A DNA stretch of 64,000 bases from Sphingobacterium lactis (lineage in GTDB: Bacteria; Bacteroidota; Bacteroidia; Sphingobacteriales; Sphingobacteriaceae): assembly GCF_011046555.1 (NCBI RefSeq), contig NZ_CP049246.1, positions 1,550,001-1,614,000 on the forward strand, in the 5' to 3' direction. How positions within the stretch are numbered: the stretch's first letter is position 1; each line of letters opens with the position of its first letter. The position numbers and the translations under genes were made by a program. The notes beneath the pieces are model-generated. The model worked only from the letters and a program-made list of their open reading frames with translations. It did not search any database and was not told where the DNA came from. Below are positions 41,277-49,892 of the stretch, piece after piece.

Positions 41277-42620
41277 ATGACCATGCACGACCTAAAGCCT
41301 TCCCTTCGTTTGGGGCAGATCATCAACATGAACATCGGTTTTATCGGTGTTCAGATTGGTTTTGCGTTGCAGAACAGCAATGCCTCGCGCATTTTGCAGG
41401 CGAACGGTGCGGATCTGGAACATTTGCCTTTATTTTGGCTAGCGGCTCCATTAACGGGCATGTTGATACAACCCATTGTTGGGCATTATAGCGATGGTAC
41501 TTGGGGACGTTTTGGTCGACGTCGTCCGTATATTTTCATAGGGGCAATACTGACTGCTCTGGCACTTTGCCTGATGCCGAATATAGGCGGTTTTCAACTG
41601 TATGCCAGTGCCCTTCTGATGGGTGCCATTATCTTTACCTTTGCGGATGCAGCGATCAATGTGGCTATGGAGCCCATGCGTGCCATGGTTGGGGATAAGC
41701 TACCCAGTGGGCAGAAGAACCTGGGCTTTTCCATCCAGACCGTGCTCATAGGGGTTGGCGCGGTCATTGGCTCATGGTTACCTTATGGCTTGCAAACCCT
41801 GTCCGAGCAAACAGGTTGGGGTTTGGCAGAGTTGGGTGGCGATGCTGTCGCTGCTGCTTTCTATGTCGGAGCCGTGCTTTTATTGCTTACCCTATTTTGG
41901 TCCATTTGGACAACGAGAGAATATACACCTAAGCAGTTGCATGCTTTCCATGAAGACCAGGGTAGGCCGCTGATAAGTGTAGCAAAGCGTGGTTTGATTG
42001 CTTCCCTATGGACGGATTTTAAGCATATGCCGCAAATCATGCGCGATTTGGGTTGGGTGCAGTTCTTTTCGTGGTTTGCGCTCTTTATCATGTGGGTGTA
42101 TATGACCCCTGCTCTGGCGGAACATATCTATAGGCAGCGGCCAGAGGACTATCCCGATGCGATCGCTGCAGCGGGCAATTGGGTTGGTGTGCTATTCGGT
42201 GTCTACAGTGCAGTTTCAGCGGTATATGCGCTCTTCCTCCCAGCCATTGCCAATCGTTGGGGCAGGAAATTGACCCATGGCCTATCTCTTTTCCTGGGCG
42301 GGATTTCCTTTCTTGCGCTATATTTTATCCAAGACCCGATCTTCCTACTGATTCCCATGCTGGGGATAGGGATAGCATGGGGGAGTATCCTCGCGATGCC
42401 CTATGCCATGTTGAGTGATTCCCTCACCACCGAAAAAATGGGAACCTATCTCGGTCTCTTTAATTTCTTTATTACACTGCCCCAGATTATTTGTGGATTT
42501 ACCGCCGGTTGGATCATTAAGTACCTCTTCGATAACCAACCGATGTATGCTATTGCACTTGCAGGTATATTGATGGTTTTCGCTTCCTTGTTAATGATTC
42601 GATTTAAGGAAAATAAATAG
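41277..42620 (+). CDS. Maltose/oligosaccharide MFS transporter
   Basis: The 447-residue protein has 12 membrane helices and resembles the sugar:cation symporter group related to SUT/SLC45 sucrose carriers: NMNIGFIGVQIGFALQNSNASRI, GMLIQPIVGHYSDGTWGRFGRRRPYIFIGA and LGIGIAWGSILAMPYAMLSDSL. Following a GH13-SusCDE set, it most likely imports maltose or maltodextrin over the inner membrane. ATG 41277 (or 41283) is chosen; a longer in-frame opening to 41127 only reads through heptad repeats and the terminator. Confidence 0.88.
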   Translation: MTMHDLKPSLRLGQIINMNIGFIGVQIGFALQNSNASRILQANGADLEHLPLFWLAAPLTGMLIQPIVGHYSDGTWGRFGRRRPYIFIGAILTALALCLMPNIGGFQLYASALLMGAIIFTFADAAINVAMEPMRAMVGDKLPSGQKNLGFSIQTVLIGVGAVIGSWLPYGLQTLSEQTGWGLAELGGDAVAAAFYVGAVLLLLTLFWSIWTTREYTPKQLHAFHEDQGRPLISVAKRGLIASLWTDFKHMPQIMRDLGWVQFFSWFALFIMWVYMTPALAEHIYRQRPEDYPDAIAAAGNWVGVLFGVYSAVSAVYALFLPAIANRWGRKLTHGLSLFLGGISFLALYFIQDPIFLLIPMLGIGIAWGSILAMPYAMLSDSLTTEKMGTYLGLFNFFITLPQIICGFTAGWIIKYLFDNQPMYAIALAGILMVFASLLMIRFKENK

Positions 42621-42716
42621 AATCTTTCTTTTGTGGTATTAATGGTTTGTTAAATGTTTTAATGTTCTTGGTTCGGGGTAGATATCGATCAGGCAGTCGG
42701 AAAGAATTATATCCTA

Positions 42717-43136
42717 ATGGATTTCGGGATAACATATTTTCATGTGAGTACCGATATGTTGTATGAAGATTGGACGAAGATTTCTTCCCTTAAAGCGGCA
42801 GATCTCGATAATCACCTTTATGTGAATGGAATTGGTTATGGTAAAAGGTTCTTGATTCTGGTGGAATCTGCATCCTCGGAACAGGAACTTAAAAATATCA
42901 TCGAAAGATTTTTCTTCGATAAACCCATTACAGCTACTGATAAAACTATCCTCGCCAACTCTTCTTTCCATGCGCTGACCTTCGGAAAGGATGCAATTGC
43001 TCCAGACAAAGAAAATCCAGTCAAGGCTTATGTCGACTACCTAAAGAAGCCATTTACCAAAGAGGATTACGGCACACCGGTCTATATGGTTCTTTTCGAT
43101 TTAGAGAATCAACTGTACTACAATGAGATCAAATAA
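42717..43136 (+). CDS. Hypothetical cytoplasmic protein
   Basis: The 139-residue protein (MDFGITYFHVSTDMLYEDWTKI) has no signal peptide or membrane segment and matches no family I recognise. Composition and codon use are ordinary, and the gene is followed by a clean shared terminator, so it is probably real. Confidence 0.6.
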   Translation: MDFGITYFHVSTDMLYEDWTKISSLKAADLDNHLYVNGIGYGKRFLILVESASSEQELKNIIERFFFDKPITATDKTILANSSFHALTFGKDAIAPDKENPVKAYVDYLKKPFTKEDYGTPVYMVLFDLENQLYYNEIK

Positions 43137-43138
43137 AA

Positions 43139-43178
43139 AATCCCCCGTTGTTCTGCTTGTAGTCAACGAGGGATTTTA
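43139..43178. terminator. Convergent bidirectional terminator
   Basis: TCCCCCGTTG (43141-43150) pairs with CAACGAGGGA (43164-43173) with one mismatch, with A-run on the left and T-run on the right, serving the convergent genes on both sides. Confidence 0.8.
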
Positions 43179-43195
43179 TGTATAAAAATGTTATT

Positions 43196-44041
43196 TTAAT
43201 TCAAGATCGGTGTTAAAGTATACCCTTTGTCCTTGAGCAATTGTAGGATGCCGTTCTTTCCCATAAGGTGTGCTGCACCAACCGCGAAGAACATACTGTT
43301 GTTCTTCATCATGTCCGGCATTTTGGTCATCCATTCTTTGTTTCTATTGGTCAACATCATGGCTTCTTTTTCAGGCGTCATCGTTGAAGTTTTTGCCAAC
43401 CACTCTTCCAGAGCGGCAGGTTTCTGCCCAAAATATGCTTGAACCAGGTGCTTTGTCTGCGATTTTACGCTGTCGATTTGTAGCACGTAATTGTAAAGGT
43501 CTTCTGCCTTAAAGAATTCATTCATCATATTGATTTGGAATTCGACAGTTTCCAGCTCATCTACCGGCTTACCGGCTGCACCTTCCAACTTCTTCAATTC
43601 CAATTCCATCATTTTAAAATCCGTAGGGTTAGCACATTCAAAACCCTGAATGGAAAGAATGGACAGTAACATCGCAGGTCCTACCTTATCCAACATAGCG
43701 GAATTGAGGTTACGTGTCATCAGCACGCTGTCAATAACTTTCTTTTTCTCTGGTGCCAAACCATCAAAGAAACCTGGAACAGGACCCATATTGGCCTGCA
43801 TAGCTTTCAGGGTTTCCGGATTTTCCGCATCGATCTCAAATGCAATCCGATCACTGGTTTTCAGGGCTTCGTTGACTTTATTCTCAATCTTGAAATCCTG
43901 GCCACAAGCCATATGTAAAGTCCCGAAAACATACGAATCCTTCGTTAATCCGTTACCTGATACTTTCCACAAGAACGTGTCCTGAGCAAATAGAGCCACC
44001 GACATGCATAATGCGATAGCAGTAAGAAATAGTTTTTTCAT
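43196..44041 (-). CDS. TraB/GumN family secreted protein
   Basis: The 281-residue protein has a signal peptide (MKKLFLTAIALCMSVALFAQ) and TraB/GumN marks: FLWKVSGNGLTKDSYVFGTLHMA, DRIAFEID, ELETVEFQ and MFFAVGAAHLMGKNGILQLLKDKGYTLTPI. Related TIKI and TraB proteins are metal-dependent proteases, with the GTLH His and the GAAHL His and conserved Glu as candidates for metal binding. Function in bacteria is unsettled. Single gene. Confidence 0.88.
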   Translation of the reverse strand: MKKLFLTAIALCMSVALFAQDTFLWKVSGNGLTKDSYVFGTLHMACGQDFKIENKVNEALKTSDRIAFEIDAENPETLKAMQANMGPVPGFFDGLAPEKKKVIDSVLMTRNLNSAMLDKVGPAMLLSILSIQGFECANPTDFKMMELELKKLEGAAGKPVDELETVEFQINMMNEFFKAEDLYNYVLQIDSVKSQTKHLVQAYFGQKPAALEEWLAKTSTMTPEKEAMMLTNRNKEWMTKMPDMMKNNSMFFAVGAAHLMGKNGILQLLKDKGYTLTPILN

Positions 44042-44199
44042 AGTTGTTTAGTCTTGATATATAGTTAGTCGCTGTTTTGTTGTATATGTTACAGAATTTT
44101 GTTAAAAAAAGATATTAGCCTTCCATAGCGCAGTTTTCGTCTATTTTCTGGTTGATTTTGATCGGCTGAATTTCCAGTTGAAATCTATACCACGTACAC

Positions 44200-44823
44200 C
44201 TAATAATCACGCACCTCCATATGCACCTGTGCAATACCGGATTTATCCCAGAATATTTTCCCGCAGTTATCACAATGGGATTGCGCAAGCTTCATTGTCG
44301 AATCCTTATACCGCAATTCCCATACATTTTTACAGGAGCAGTCAGGGCAGGTCACGGTGAACATCGTTCTGCTGGGTAAGTCATCGAGGGACTTGAATAC
44401 CCAATTGGATGAAATTATCCTTCGGAGCCTATGCGCATCTTTTCTGCTGACCAATATGATTGAACAGGCATCATCACTTAAATTAAGCAAGAGCATGGCG
44501 ACTTGGTACGCGTCCAAAACTTTCCGGTAGGAAAGGAGAGTATATGGTATAGTTTCAGGGCGATCATTTTTCAGTAAAGATTCTCCACTTCGAATGATCT
44601 CTTCCCAGGCTTCATCTTCCGGTTCGACTTGAAACTTTTCCCTAAGACGGACATGTAAAAATTGATGGAATTTTTCTTTGTCAAACTTTCCTTCGAGGTA
44701 ATGCGTCACGTGATTTTCAAGCAAGTAAGCATAGAGTTCCTTATCCGTGCACAGCAAATTGAAGTTGACCTGGTTAAGCTCCTTCTCAGATAAGACCTTG
44801 GTTAGGAAAGTCTTGAAGTTCAT
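44200..44823 (-). CDS. Hypothetical protein with C-terminal zinc ribbon
   Basis: The 207-residue protein has a charged helical N-terminal region and a C-terminal four-cysteine motif, CPDCSCKNVW near residue 158 and CDNCGKIFW near residue 185, which is a zinc-ribbon pattern. No signal peptide. I do not recognise a family; nucleic-acid or protein binding is possible. Confidence 0.6.
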   Translation of the reverse strand: MNFKTFLTKVLSEKELNQVNFNLLCTDKELYAYLLENHVTHYLEGKFDKEKFHQFLHVRLREKFQVEPEDEAWEEIIRSGESLLKNDRPETIPYTLLSYRKVLDAYQVAMLLLNLSDDACSIILVSRKDAHRLRRIISSNWVFKSLDDLPSRTMFTVTCPDCSCKNVWELRYKDSTMKLAQSHCDNCGKIFWDKSGIAQVHMEVRDY

Positions 44824-45006
44824 CGAAATAATTGTTGGTTTGTGTAATTATAACGAAAAAATATATTTCCTTATTGTAGGTTATGTTGTGAAAATATGTT
44901 GTTCATGAAAAATTTGCTCTTAACGGAAACCGTCCGTAAGAAGGCCCAATTTCAGGGATCAACGTACGGACGGCATATCAGTTCCCGAACGGGAATAATG
45001 TTATGG

Positions 45007-46869
45007 TTATAGCTGGCTAAACGTCAGTTTACTCGGGTGTGCCTTGTCAAAATACAAACGGTGTGTATTTTTGATAAAGTCTTCTTTCTTGGCTTTAAAG
45101 ATATCCATAAACTGGTTTGGATTTCTATCGACCAAAGGGAACCAGGTATGTTGGATCTGCACCATCACCCGATGTCCCTTTTTGAAGGTGTGTGCCACAT
45201 CAGGAAGGGTAACCTTTACCGGGGTAATTTCATTCGGTGTAAATGCTTCAGGCTTACTGAAGGAATTACGGAATTTTCCACGAAGCACATCTCCACGCAC
45301 CAACATCTGATAATTCGGCATCACAATTTTTTCATCGATAGCTGAAGTGGCAGAACTGGAATCCGGATATACATCGATTACTTTAACGATGAAATCAGCA
45401 TCCGTTCCCGTCATGGAAACATGCAGATCGGCCATTATGGGGCCAACCATGGTTAAGTCCTCCGGTAGAGGGTCTGTTTCAAAAACCAGGACATCTGGTC
45501 GATTGGCAACGAAGCGTTGATCGGCAATCATATATTCCCGCGTGCGGTCCACAATGGTACCTTCCTGGAAGGGCACGGGTTTGTTCGGATCGCTCGTATA
45601 CTCCACGTGCGAATCGGTTCCATCCTGCGGGGCATCACAAAGTCGGCCTTCAGCTGATAGGTAGAAAGACTTTTCTTTTACATTTTTAACTGGCCAAGCA
45701 TCAAATGAGGTCCACTCGTTAGATCCCGTGATAAAAACTGTTGCTTCGGCTGGATCGAATTTTCCTTCTCCTTTGAGATAATATTCAAAGAAAGGCAATT
45801 CGAAACGCTGTTGGTACTCGAGGCTAGTTTTCTGACCGAAGCGGATATCACCGAAGGAATCACCTTCGGATCGAACCCATCCGCCATGGTACCAAGGTCC
45901 CATAACCAGGATGGAGTTGTTTTTCTTGTTGCGCTGTTCAATTTGTTTGTAGGTTTCGAATGCGCCATAGGTATCTTCCGCATCGAAGAGTCCTCCCACC
46001 ACCATAACAGCTGGTTTTACGGCATTGAGGTGTTCGGTGATGGTTCTGGCCATCCAAAAGGTATCACGCGTGGTGTGCTTCTCCAAATTGTTCCAGAATT
46101 TCACGGTGTGGGATAGATAATCGTTCTTCAAGCCGGAAAGGGTAGGATTGTCCATAAAGAATTTATAGAGATCCTTGGAAGGGAGAGTAAATCCTTTTGG
46201 GCCTTCCTCGTTGGTAATCGGTTTTGGCCGTGGTGCATCAAAGATATACATGAAACGGAATGCATCGGTCAAGAACAGTGCTCCGCCATGGCGAAAATCA
46301 TCGCCGATGAACCAGTCGGTTACCGGTGCCTGCGGCGAAACGGCTTTCAATGCAGGATGGCTGTCGATTAGACTGGCGGTAGAATAGAATCCTGGGTAGG
46401 AAATACCATACATGCCCACTTTACCGTTGTTGTTTTTCAGGTTCTTTACCAACCAGTCGATGGTGTCATACGTATCTGTGCTTTCGTCGATTTTATGGCC
46501 ATTCTCCTTCGTTTTGGTCGGGCGGATATCGTCAAAGGTACCCTCACTCATCCACTTCCCGCGTACATCCTGATAGACAAAAATATATCCTTTTTTCATC
46601 ATTTCGGGGAAATTTCCCAAGCTCTGTTTGAACTTGTCGGCACCATAGGGTGCCACGGTGTATGGCGTACGATTCAACAGGATCGGATAGCTTTTTGATT
46701 TATCCTTTGGCATATAGATCGAGGTAAATAGACGTGTTCCGTCGCGCATGGTAATATACTGTTCGATCTTGTCATAATTTGCCTTTACATAATCGGCATT
46801 GTCCTGTTGGGCCCAACTTTGCATCATCGCAAAAAAGAAGAGGAGGCAAAGGGTAAGTAATTTTTTCAT
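45007..46869 (-). CDS. CocE/NonD family secreted hydrolase (S15 type)
   Basis: The 620-residue protein has a signal peptide ending SWAQ and an alpha/beta-hydrolase of the S15/CocE group: YITMRDGTRLFTSIYMPK, the oxyanion region RTPYTV, VYQDVRGKWMSEG, the nucleophile Ser157 in MYGISYPGFYS, GLFDAEDTYGAFETY and a C-terminal jelly-roll (PLPEDLTMVGPIMADLHVSMTGTDADFIVKVIDV) with GHRVMVQIQHTWFPLVDRNPNQ. It hydrolyses acyl esters or amides, such as glutaryl-7-ACA or X-Pro peptides; the true substrate is unknown. It is divergent from a DinB-type gene over a 73-base region. Confidence 0.9.
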   Translation of the reverse strand: MKKLLTLCLLFFFAMMQSWAQQDNADYVKANYDKIEQYITMRDGTRLFTSIYMPKDKSKSYPILLNRTPYTVAPYGADKFKQSLGNFPEMMKKGYIFVYQDVRGKWMSEGTFDDIRPTKTKENGHKIDESTDTYDTIDWLVKNLKNNNGKVGMYGISYPGFYSTASLIDSHPALKAVSPQAPVTDWFIGDDFRHGGALFLTDAFRFMYIFDAPRPKPITNEEGPKGFTLPSKDLYKFFMDNPTLSGLKNDYLSHTVKFWNNLEKHTTRDTFWMARTITEHLNAVKPAVMVVGGLFDAEDTYGAFETYKQIEQRNKKNNSILVMGPWYHGGWVRSEGDSFGDIRFGQKTSLEYQQRFELPFFEYYLKGEGKFDPAEATVFITGSNEWTSFDAWPVKNVKEKSFYLSAEGRLCDAPQDGTDSHVEYTSDPNKPVPFQEGTIVDRTREYMIADQRFVANRPDVLVFETDPLPEDLTMVGPIMADLHVSMTGTDADFIVKVIDVYPDSSSATSAIDEKIVMPNYQMLVRGDVLRGKFRNSFSKPEAFTPNEITPVKVTLPDVAHTFKKGHRVMVQIQHTWFPLVDRNPNQFMDIFKAKKEDFIKNTHRLYFDKAHPSKLTFSQL

Positions 46870-46890
46870 TTGTTAGGTTTTTTGCTAGAT

Positions 46891-46907
46891 TAACTTTACT
46901 AAAGTTA
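46891..46907. promoter_or_regulatory. Perfect 17-base palindrome in a divergent promoter region
   Basis: TAACTTTACTAAAGTTA is a perfect inverted repeat with 8-base arms around C. Each arm reads TAACTTTA on its own strand, one base from the -7 consensus, so both divergent genes may start from one symmetric site. A repressor operator is the alternative. Confidence 0.5.
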
Positions 46908-46942
46908 GGCTTTTTACTTAATTTAGAACAACAAATTTATAC

Positions 46943-47440
46943 ATGATGAGCATAAAAGAAGGATTTTTAGTGGAGTTGGAAAGAGAGACCAACAACACGA
47001 AAAGAATATTGGACCGTCTAAAGGATGAAGATCTGAATTTCAAACCACACGAGAAATCGATGGCCCTTGGTGAGCTCGCGGGCCATGTGGTGGAATTGCA
47101 CAACTGGGTTTCTGGCGCATTGACAAGAAACGACTTTAACCTTGCGACAGATTATACGCCTTTCCGTCCGAGTACGGTTGCCGAACTGAAATCAGCCTTA
47201 GAGGAAGGCTACAAAAAAAATGAGCAGACCCTGGATCAATTTCCGGAAGAAGAATGGTTTACCAAATGGACCATGCGCGTAGATAATTATGTGATCGGTG
47301 AAATGCCGAAATTAGGTGCTTTGCGCTTTGTGATTACAAATCACCTGATCCATCACCGTGGGCAATTGGTGGTTTATCTTCGTTTGTTGGATATCCCGGT
47401 ACCGGGACTGTACGGTCCTTCCGCAGACGAACAGAAGTAG
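46943..47440 (+). CDS. DinB-fold protein
   Basis: The 165-residue protein is a four-helix DinB/YfiT-type protein: FLVELERETNNTKRILDRLKDEDLNFKPHEKSMALGELAGHVVELHNW with a first metal His, and ITNHLIHHRGQLVVYLRLL with the His-x-x-x-His pair, giving the usual triad of His residues. Such proteins bind a metal and often act as thiol transferases or of unknown function. Start ATG 46943; ATG 46946 is possible. Confidence 0.9.
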   Translation: MMSIKEGFLVELERETNNTKRILDRLKDEDLNFKPHEKSMALGELAGHVVELHNWVSGALTRNDFNLATDYTPFRPSTVAELKSALEEGYKKNEQTLDQFPEEEWFTKWTMRVDNYVIGEMPKLGALRFVITNHLIHHRGQLVVYLRLLDIPVPGLYGPSADEQK

Positions 47441-47462
47441 TCTTTACATTTTAAAAAATATA

Positions 47463-47493
47463 AGGGCAAGCCAAACAGGGTTTGCCTTTTTTA
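47463..47493 (+). terminator. Terminator after the DinB-type gene
   Basis: GGGCAAGCC (47464-47472) pairs with GGTTTGCC (47479-47486) with one G-T pair, followed by T6. Confidence 0.8.
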
Positions 47494-47594
47494 TTCTTTG
47501 ATTTTTAAGTACTTGTGCATGAATTGGAATAATTTTTCAATTTTCATGTAATACATTGGGCAGTGAATCTGTCTTGTTAATAAATAGCGATAGA

Positions 47595-48101
47595 ATGATG
47601 AACCAAGAAACCTTTAAAGCCACGGTATTTGTCCTGAAGGACAAGCTTTACCGTTTTGCGAATCGGTTTTTGGAACATCAGGAAGACGCTTACGATCTGG
47701 TGCAGGAGGTGATGCTTAAACTGTGGGAGCAGCGGGGTCAATTGACACAGTTGAAGAGCGTGGAGGGGTTTGCGATGCAGATGGTCAGGAATATGGCATA
47801 CAACCGGATCGATCGGTTGGGAAGGCAGGCGAAATACCTGAGTCAGTTGCCGCCTGACATACAGCGTGAGGAGTATCCCTCGCTCACCCGGGAGCTGGTG
47901 CTGAAGATGATCGATGCACTCCCGGAAAAGCAAAGGCTCGTCATGTACCTCCGCGATATCGAAGAATATGAAGTCGCCGATATTGCCGAACTGACGAATC
48001 TGGAGGAAAATGCCGTGCGGGTCAACCTTTCCAGAGCTAGAAATACCGTAAAAGTAAACTTGACTAAAGTTTTTGACTATGAAAAACGAAGAATTGGATA
48101 A
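47595..48101 (+). CDS. ECF-type RNA polymerase sigma factor
   Basis: From ATG 47595 the 168-residue protein has region 2 (KLYRFANRFLEHQEDAYDLVQEVMLKLWE, MVRNMAYNRIDR) and region 4 (IDALPEKQRLVMYLRDIEEYEVADIAELTNLEENAVRVNLSRARNTVKV). It directs transcription of an envelope-related regulon, probably including this operon. An upstream in-frame TTG at 47556 is less likely. The end overlaps the next gene by 23 bases. Confidence 0.92.
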   Translation: MMNQETFKATVFVLKDKLYRFANRFLEHQEDAYDLVQEVMLKLWEQRGQLTQLKSVEGFAMQMVRNMAYNRIDRLGRQAKYLSQLPPDIQREEYPSLTRELVLKMIDALPEKQRLVMYLRDIEEYEVADIAELTNLEENAVRVNLSRARNTVKVNLTKVFDYEKRRIG

Positions 48102-48732
48102 GCTGAAAGCAAAATACTGGGCAGGAAAAACCAGTATAGCAGAGGAGCGCAGGTTGAAGGAGCTGGAAGCTGATGCCTACTTCGGCATGCTCCAAAAACC
48201 GGATAGCAAGATGGACTGGGATTTCGATGACTTTATGCAGGATCTTCCGGAAGAAGAACTTGCGCAGCCAAAGGATAAGGTGCGGACCCTGCCGGGAAGG
48301 ATGATAGCCCTGTTGGCAATTGCCGCTTCGCTGATCTTGGGATTCTTCCTCCTCCGGCCTCAAAATGGTGCTGAAAGCGATTTGAACACCGCTAGAATCG
48401 CACAAGCACAGCCACAAATCGAACCTTTGGATGTGCAAATGCCCAAACAAGAGGTCGCCGCGAATCGCTTAATGCACGAAACCGAAACTGAACAACCTGT
48501 TGTACCGCCGGCCCAGAGGATATCCCGTGCACCTAAGCAAAAGGTCTCAACACAACCAGTGGCTCAACAGCCCGAAGAAAATGAGTTTTACGTGGAAATT
48601 AACGGCGAACGGATCTACGATGAAGAAAAGGCGCTGGAGGTGACCGAAACGGCTCTGCACTTGGCGACTTCCAACCTGAGGAAGGGTATGGAAGGTGTCG
48701 AAAACATCAAGTATTTAACAATAGAAATCTAA
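48079..48732 (+). CDS. Candidate anti-sigma factor, single-pass membrane protein
   Basis: The 217-residue protein has a charged N-terminal part (ELDKLKAKYWAGKTSIAEERRLKELEAD), one membrane helix (MIALLAIAASLILGFFLL) at about residues 74-92 and a periplasmic Gln/Pro-rich tail. This layout behind an ECF sigma gene, with a 23-base overlap, is typical of anti-sigma factors in Bacteroidota. It lacks a recognisable zinc-binding motif. Start ATG 48079 is preferred over TTG 48073. Confidence 0.75.
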   Translation: MKNEELDKLKAKYWAGKTSIAEERRLKELEADAYFGMLQKPDSKMDWDFDDFMQDLPEEELAQPKDKVRTLPGRMIALLAIAASLILGFFLLRPQNGAESDLNTARIAQAQPQIEPLDVQMPKQEVAANRLMHETETEQPVVPPAQRISRAPKQKVSTQPVAQQPEENEFYVEINGERIYDEEKALEVTETALHLATSNLRKGMEGVENIKYLTIEI

Positions 48733-48736
48733 AGAA

Positions 48737-49216
48737 ATGAAAAGTATGAAAATGTTCATGTTGATAATTGGCCTCCTAATGGCCAGCATGGCACAGGCAC
48801 AGATCTCGAAACTGGACCAGATTTTCGAGCAATACAAAGAGCAGAAGGGGGTTACTTCCATTAAGATCGGAAAGCCGATGTTCAAGATGCTCAATAAGAT
48901 GAAACTGAATGATCACGATATCGAAACCATTAAACCGCTTTTGGGGAAAATTAACTCTATCAAGATGCTGATTTTCGAAGATGGTGGGACTTCGATCAAG
49001 GATCAGGTTAGTACGGCCATTGGCAGGCTCAATTACGAAGAGCTCATGGTTGTCAATTCCGATGGCAATAAAATCAAATTCCTCGCCGAAAAGGTTGATG
49101 GAGATTTTATAGACAATCTATTGCTGAGCATTACTTCCGATACCGATACGCTATTCCTGATCTTGGATGGGTCACTGAAATATGATGATATCAATAACCT
49201 TGTACAAACGAACTAA
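48737..49216 (+). CDS. DUF4252 secreted protein
   Basis: The 159-residue protein has a signal peptide (MLIIGLLMASMAQAQ) and a DUF4252 domain (residues about 22-155: FEQYKEQKGVTSIKIGKPMFKML, INSIKMLIFEDGG, LNYEELMVVNSDGNKIKFLAEK). DUF4252 proteins regularly follow ECF sigma/anti-sigma pairs in Bacteroidota; the function is unknown. It starts 4 bases after the anti-sigma candidate. Confidence 0.88.
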   Translation: MKSMKMFMLIIGLLMASMAQAQISKLDQIFEQYKEQKGVTSIKIGKPMFKMLNKMKLNDHDIETIKPLLGKINSIKMLIFEDGGTSIKDQVSTAIGRLNYEELMVVNSDGNKIKFLAEKVDGDFIDNLLLSITSDTDTLFLILDGSLKYDDINNLVQTN

Positions 49217-49241
49217 TTCTTTAACCAATAAATAGAACCTT

Positions 49242-49811
49242 ATGAAACGTTACATTGGATTACTACTCATAGCACTAAGTGTTTTCAGCTTACAGAGCTG
49301 CATGATCAAGCGTGGAGCGAATATGGATTTTGCCAAGGGGACCCATTTGGCCAAGGAAGCAGAAGTTGTTTCGATACGTGTGCCGGGGATCCTGATGAAG
49401 GCCTTTATTCGGAGTGAAATCAAAGAGCTACGGGAAGATGACCCAGCCTTGGCGATGGCGCTGAAGAAAATTAAGAAATTGAAATTTATGGCCGTATCTG
49501 GTGGTGGAAAGTCTGGCCTGCACAACAAATTCAATCAGTATCTAGCCGATAACAACTTCGAGGAATTAATGAGCCTGTACAGCGACGGATCTAAGATTTC
49601 GATCAACACCCGCACCAAGGGTGATCGCATCAAGCAAATTATGCTCGGGATTACGGATGAGGATGATCATGTCTTTGTAGATGTAAAATCAGATATCGAT
49701 CTCAATGAGCTGAATGAATTGATTGCTCACTATGAGGAAGTGCAGGAAAAGAAATCACAGGAAAAAAGCACCGAACAATTGGAGGCGGAAGTTGTTGCAG
49801 GTGCGCATTGA
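49242..49811 (+). CDS. DUF4252 lipoprotein
   Basis: The 189-residue protein has a lipoprotein signal (LSVFSLQSCMIK) and a DUF4252-like domain (VVSIRVPGILMKAFIRSE, IKKLKFMAVSGGG, EELMSLYSDGSKISINTRTKGDRIKQIMLGITDEDDHVFVDVKSDID) followed by a charged tail. It is a diverged paralogue of the preceding protein, anchored in a membrane rather than soluble. Last gene of the sigma-factor operon, before a shared terminator. Confidence 0.85.
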   Translation: MKRYIGLLLIALSVFSLQSCMIKRGANMDFAKGTHLAKEAEVVSIRVPGILMKAFIRSEIKELREDDPALAMALKKIKKLKFMAVSGGGKSGLHNKFNQYLADNNFEELMSLYSDGSKISINTRTKGDRIKQIMLGITDEDDHVFVDVKSDIDLNELNELIAHYEEVQEKKSQEKSTEQLEAEVVAGAH

Positions 49812-49837
49812 TTGGAAATAATTGTTAAACATATATA

Positions 49838-49880
49838 AAAAAGAAAGCCTGACTCGCTCGAGTCAGGCTTCTGTATTTTT
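49838..49880. terminator. Convergent bidirectional terminator
   Basis: AAGCCTGACTC (49845-49855) pairs perfectly with GAGTCAGGCTT (49860-49870) around GCTC; A-rich left flank and T-rich right flank serve the sigma operon and sucD. Confidence 0.92.
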
Positions 49881-49892
49881 AGCGCTTTCGAA

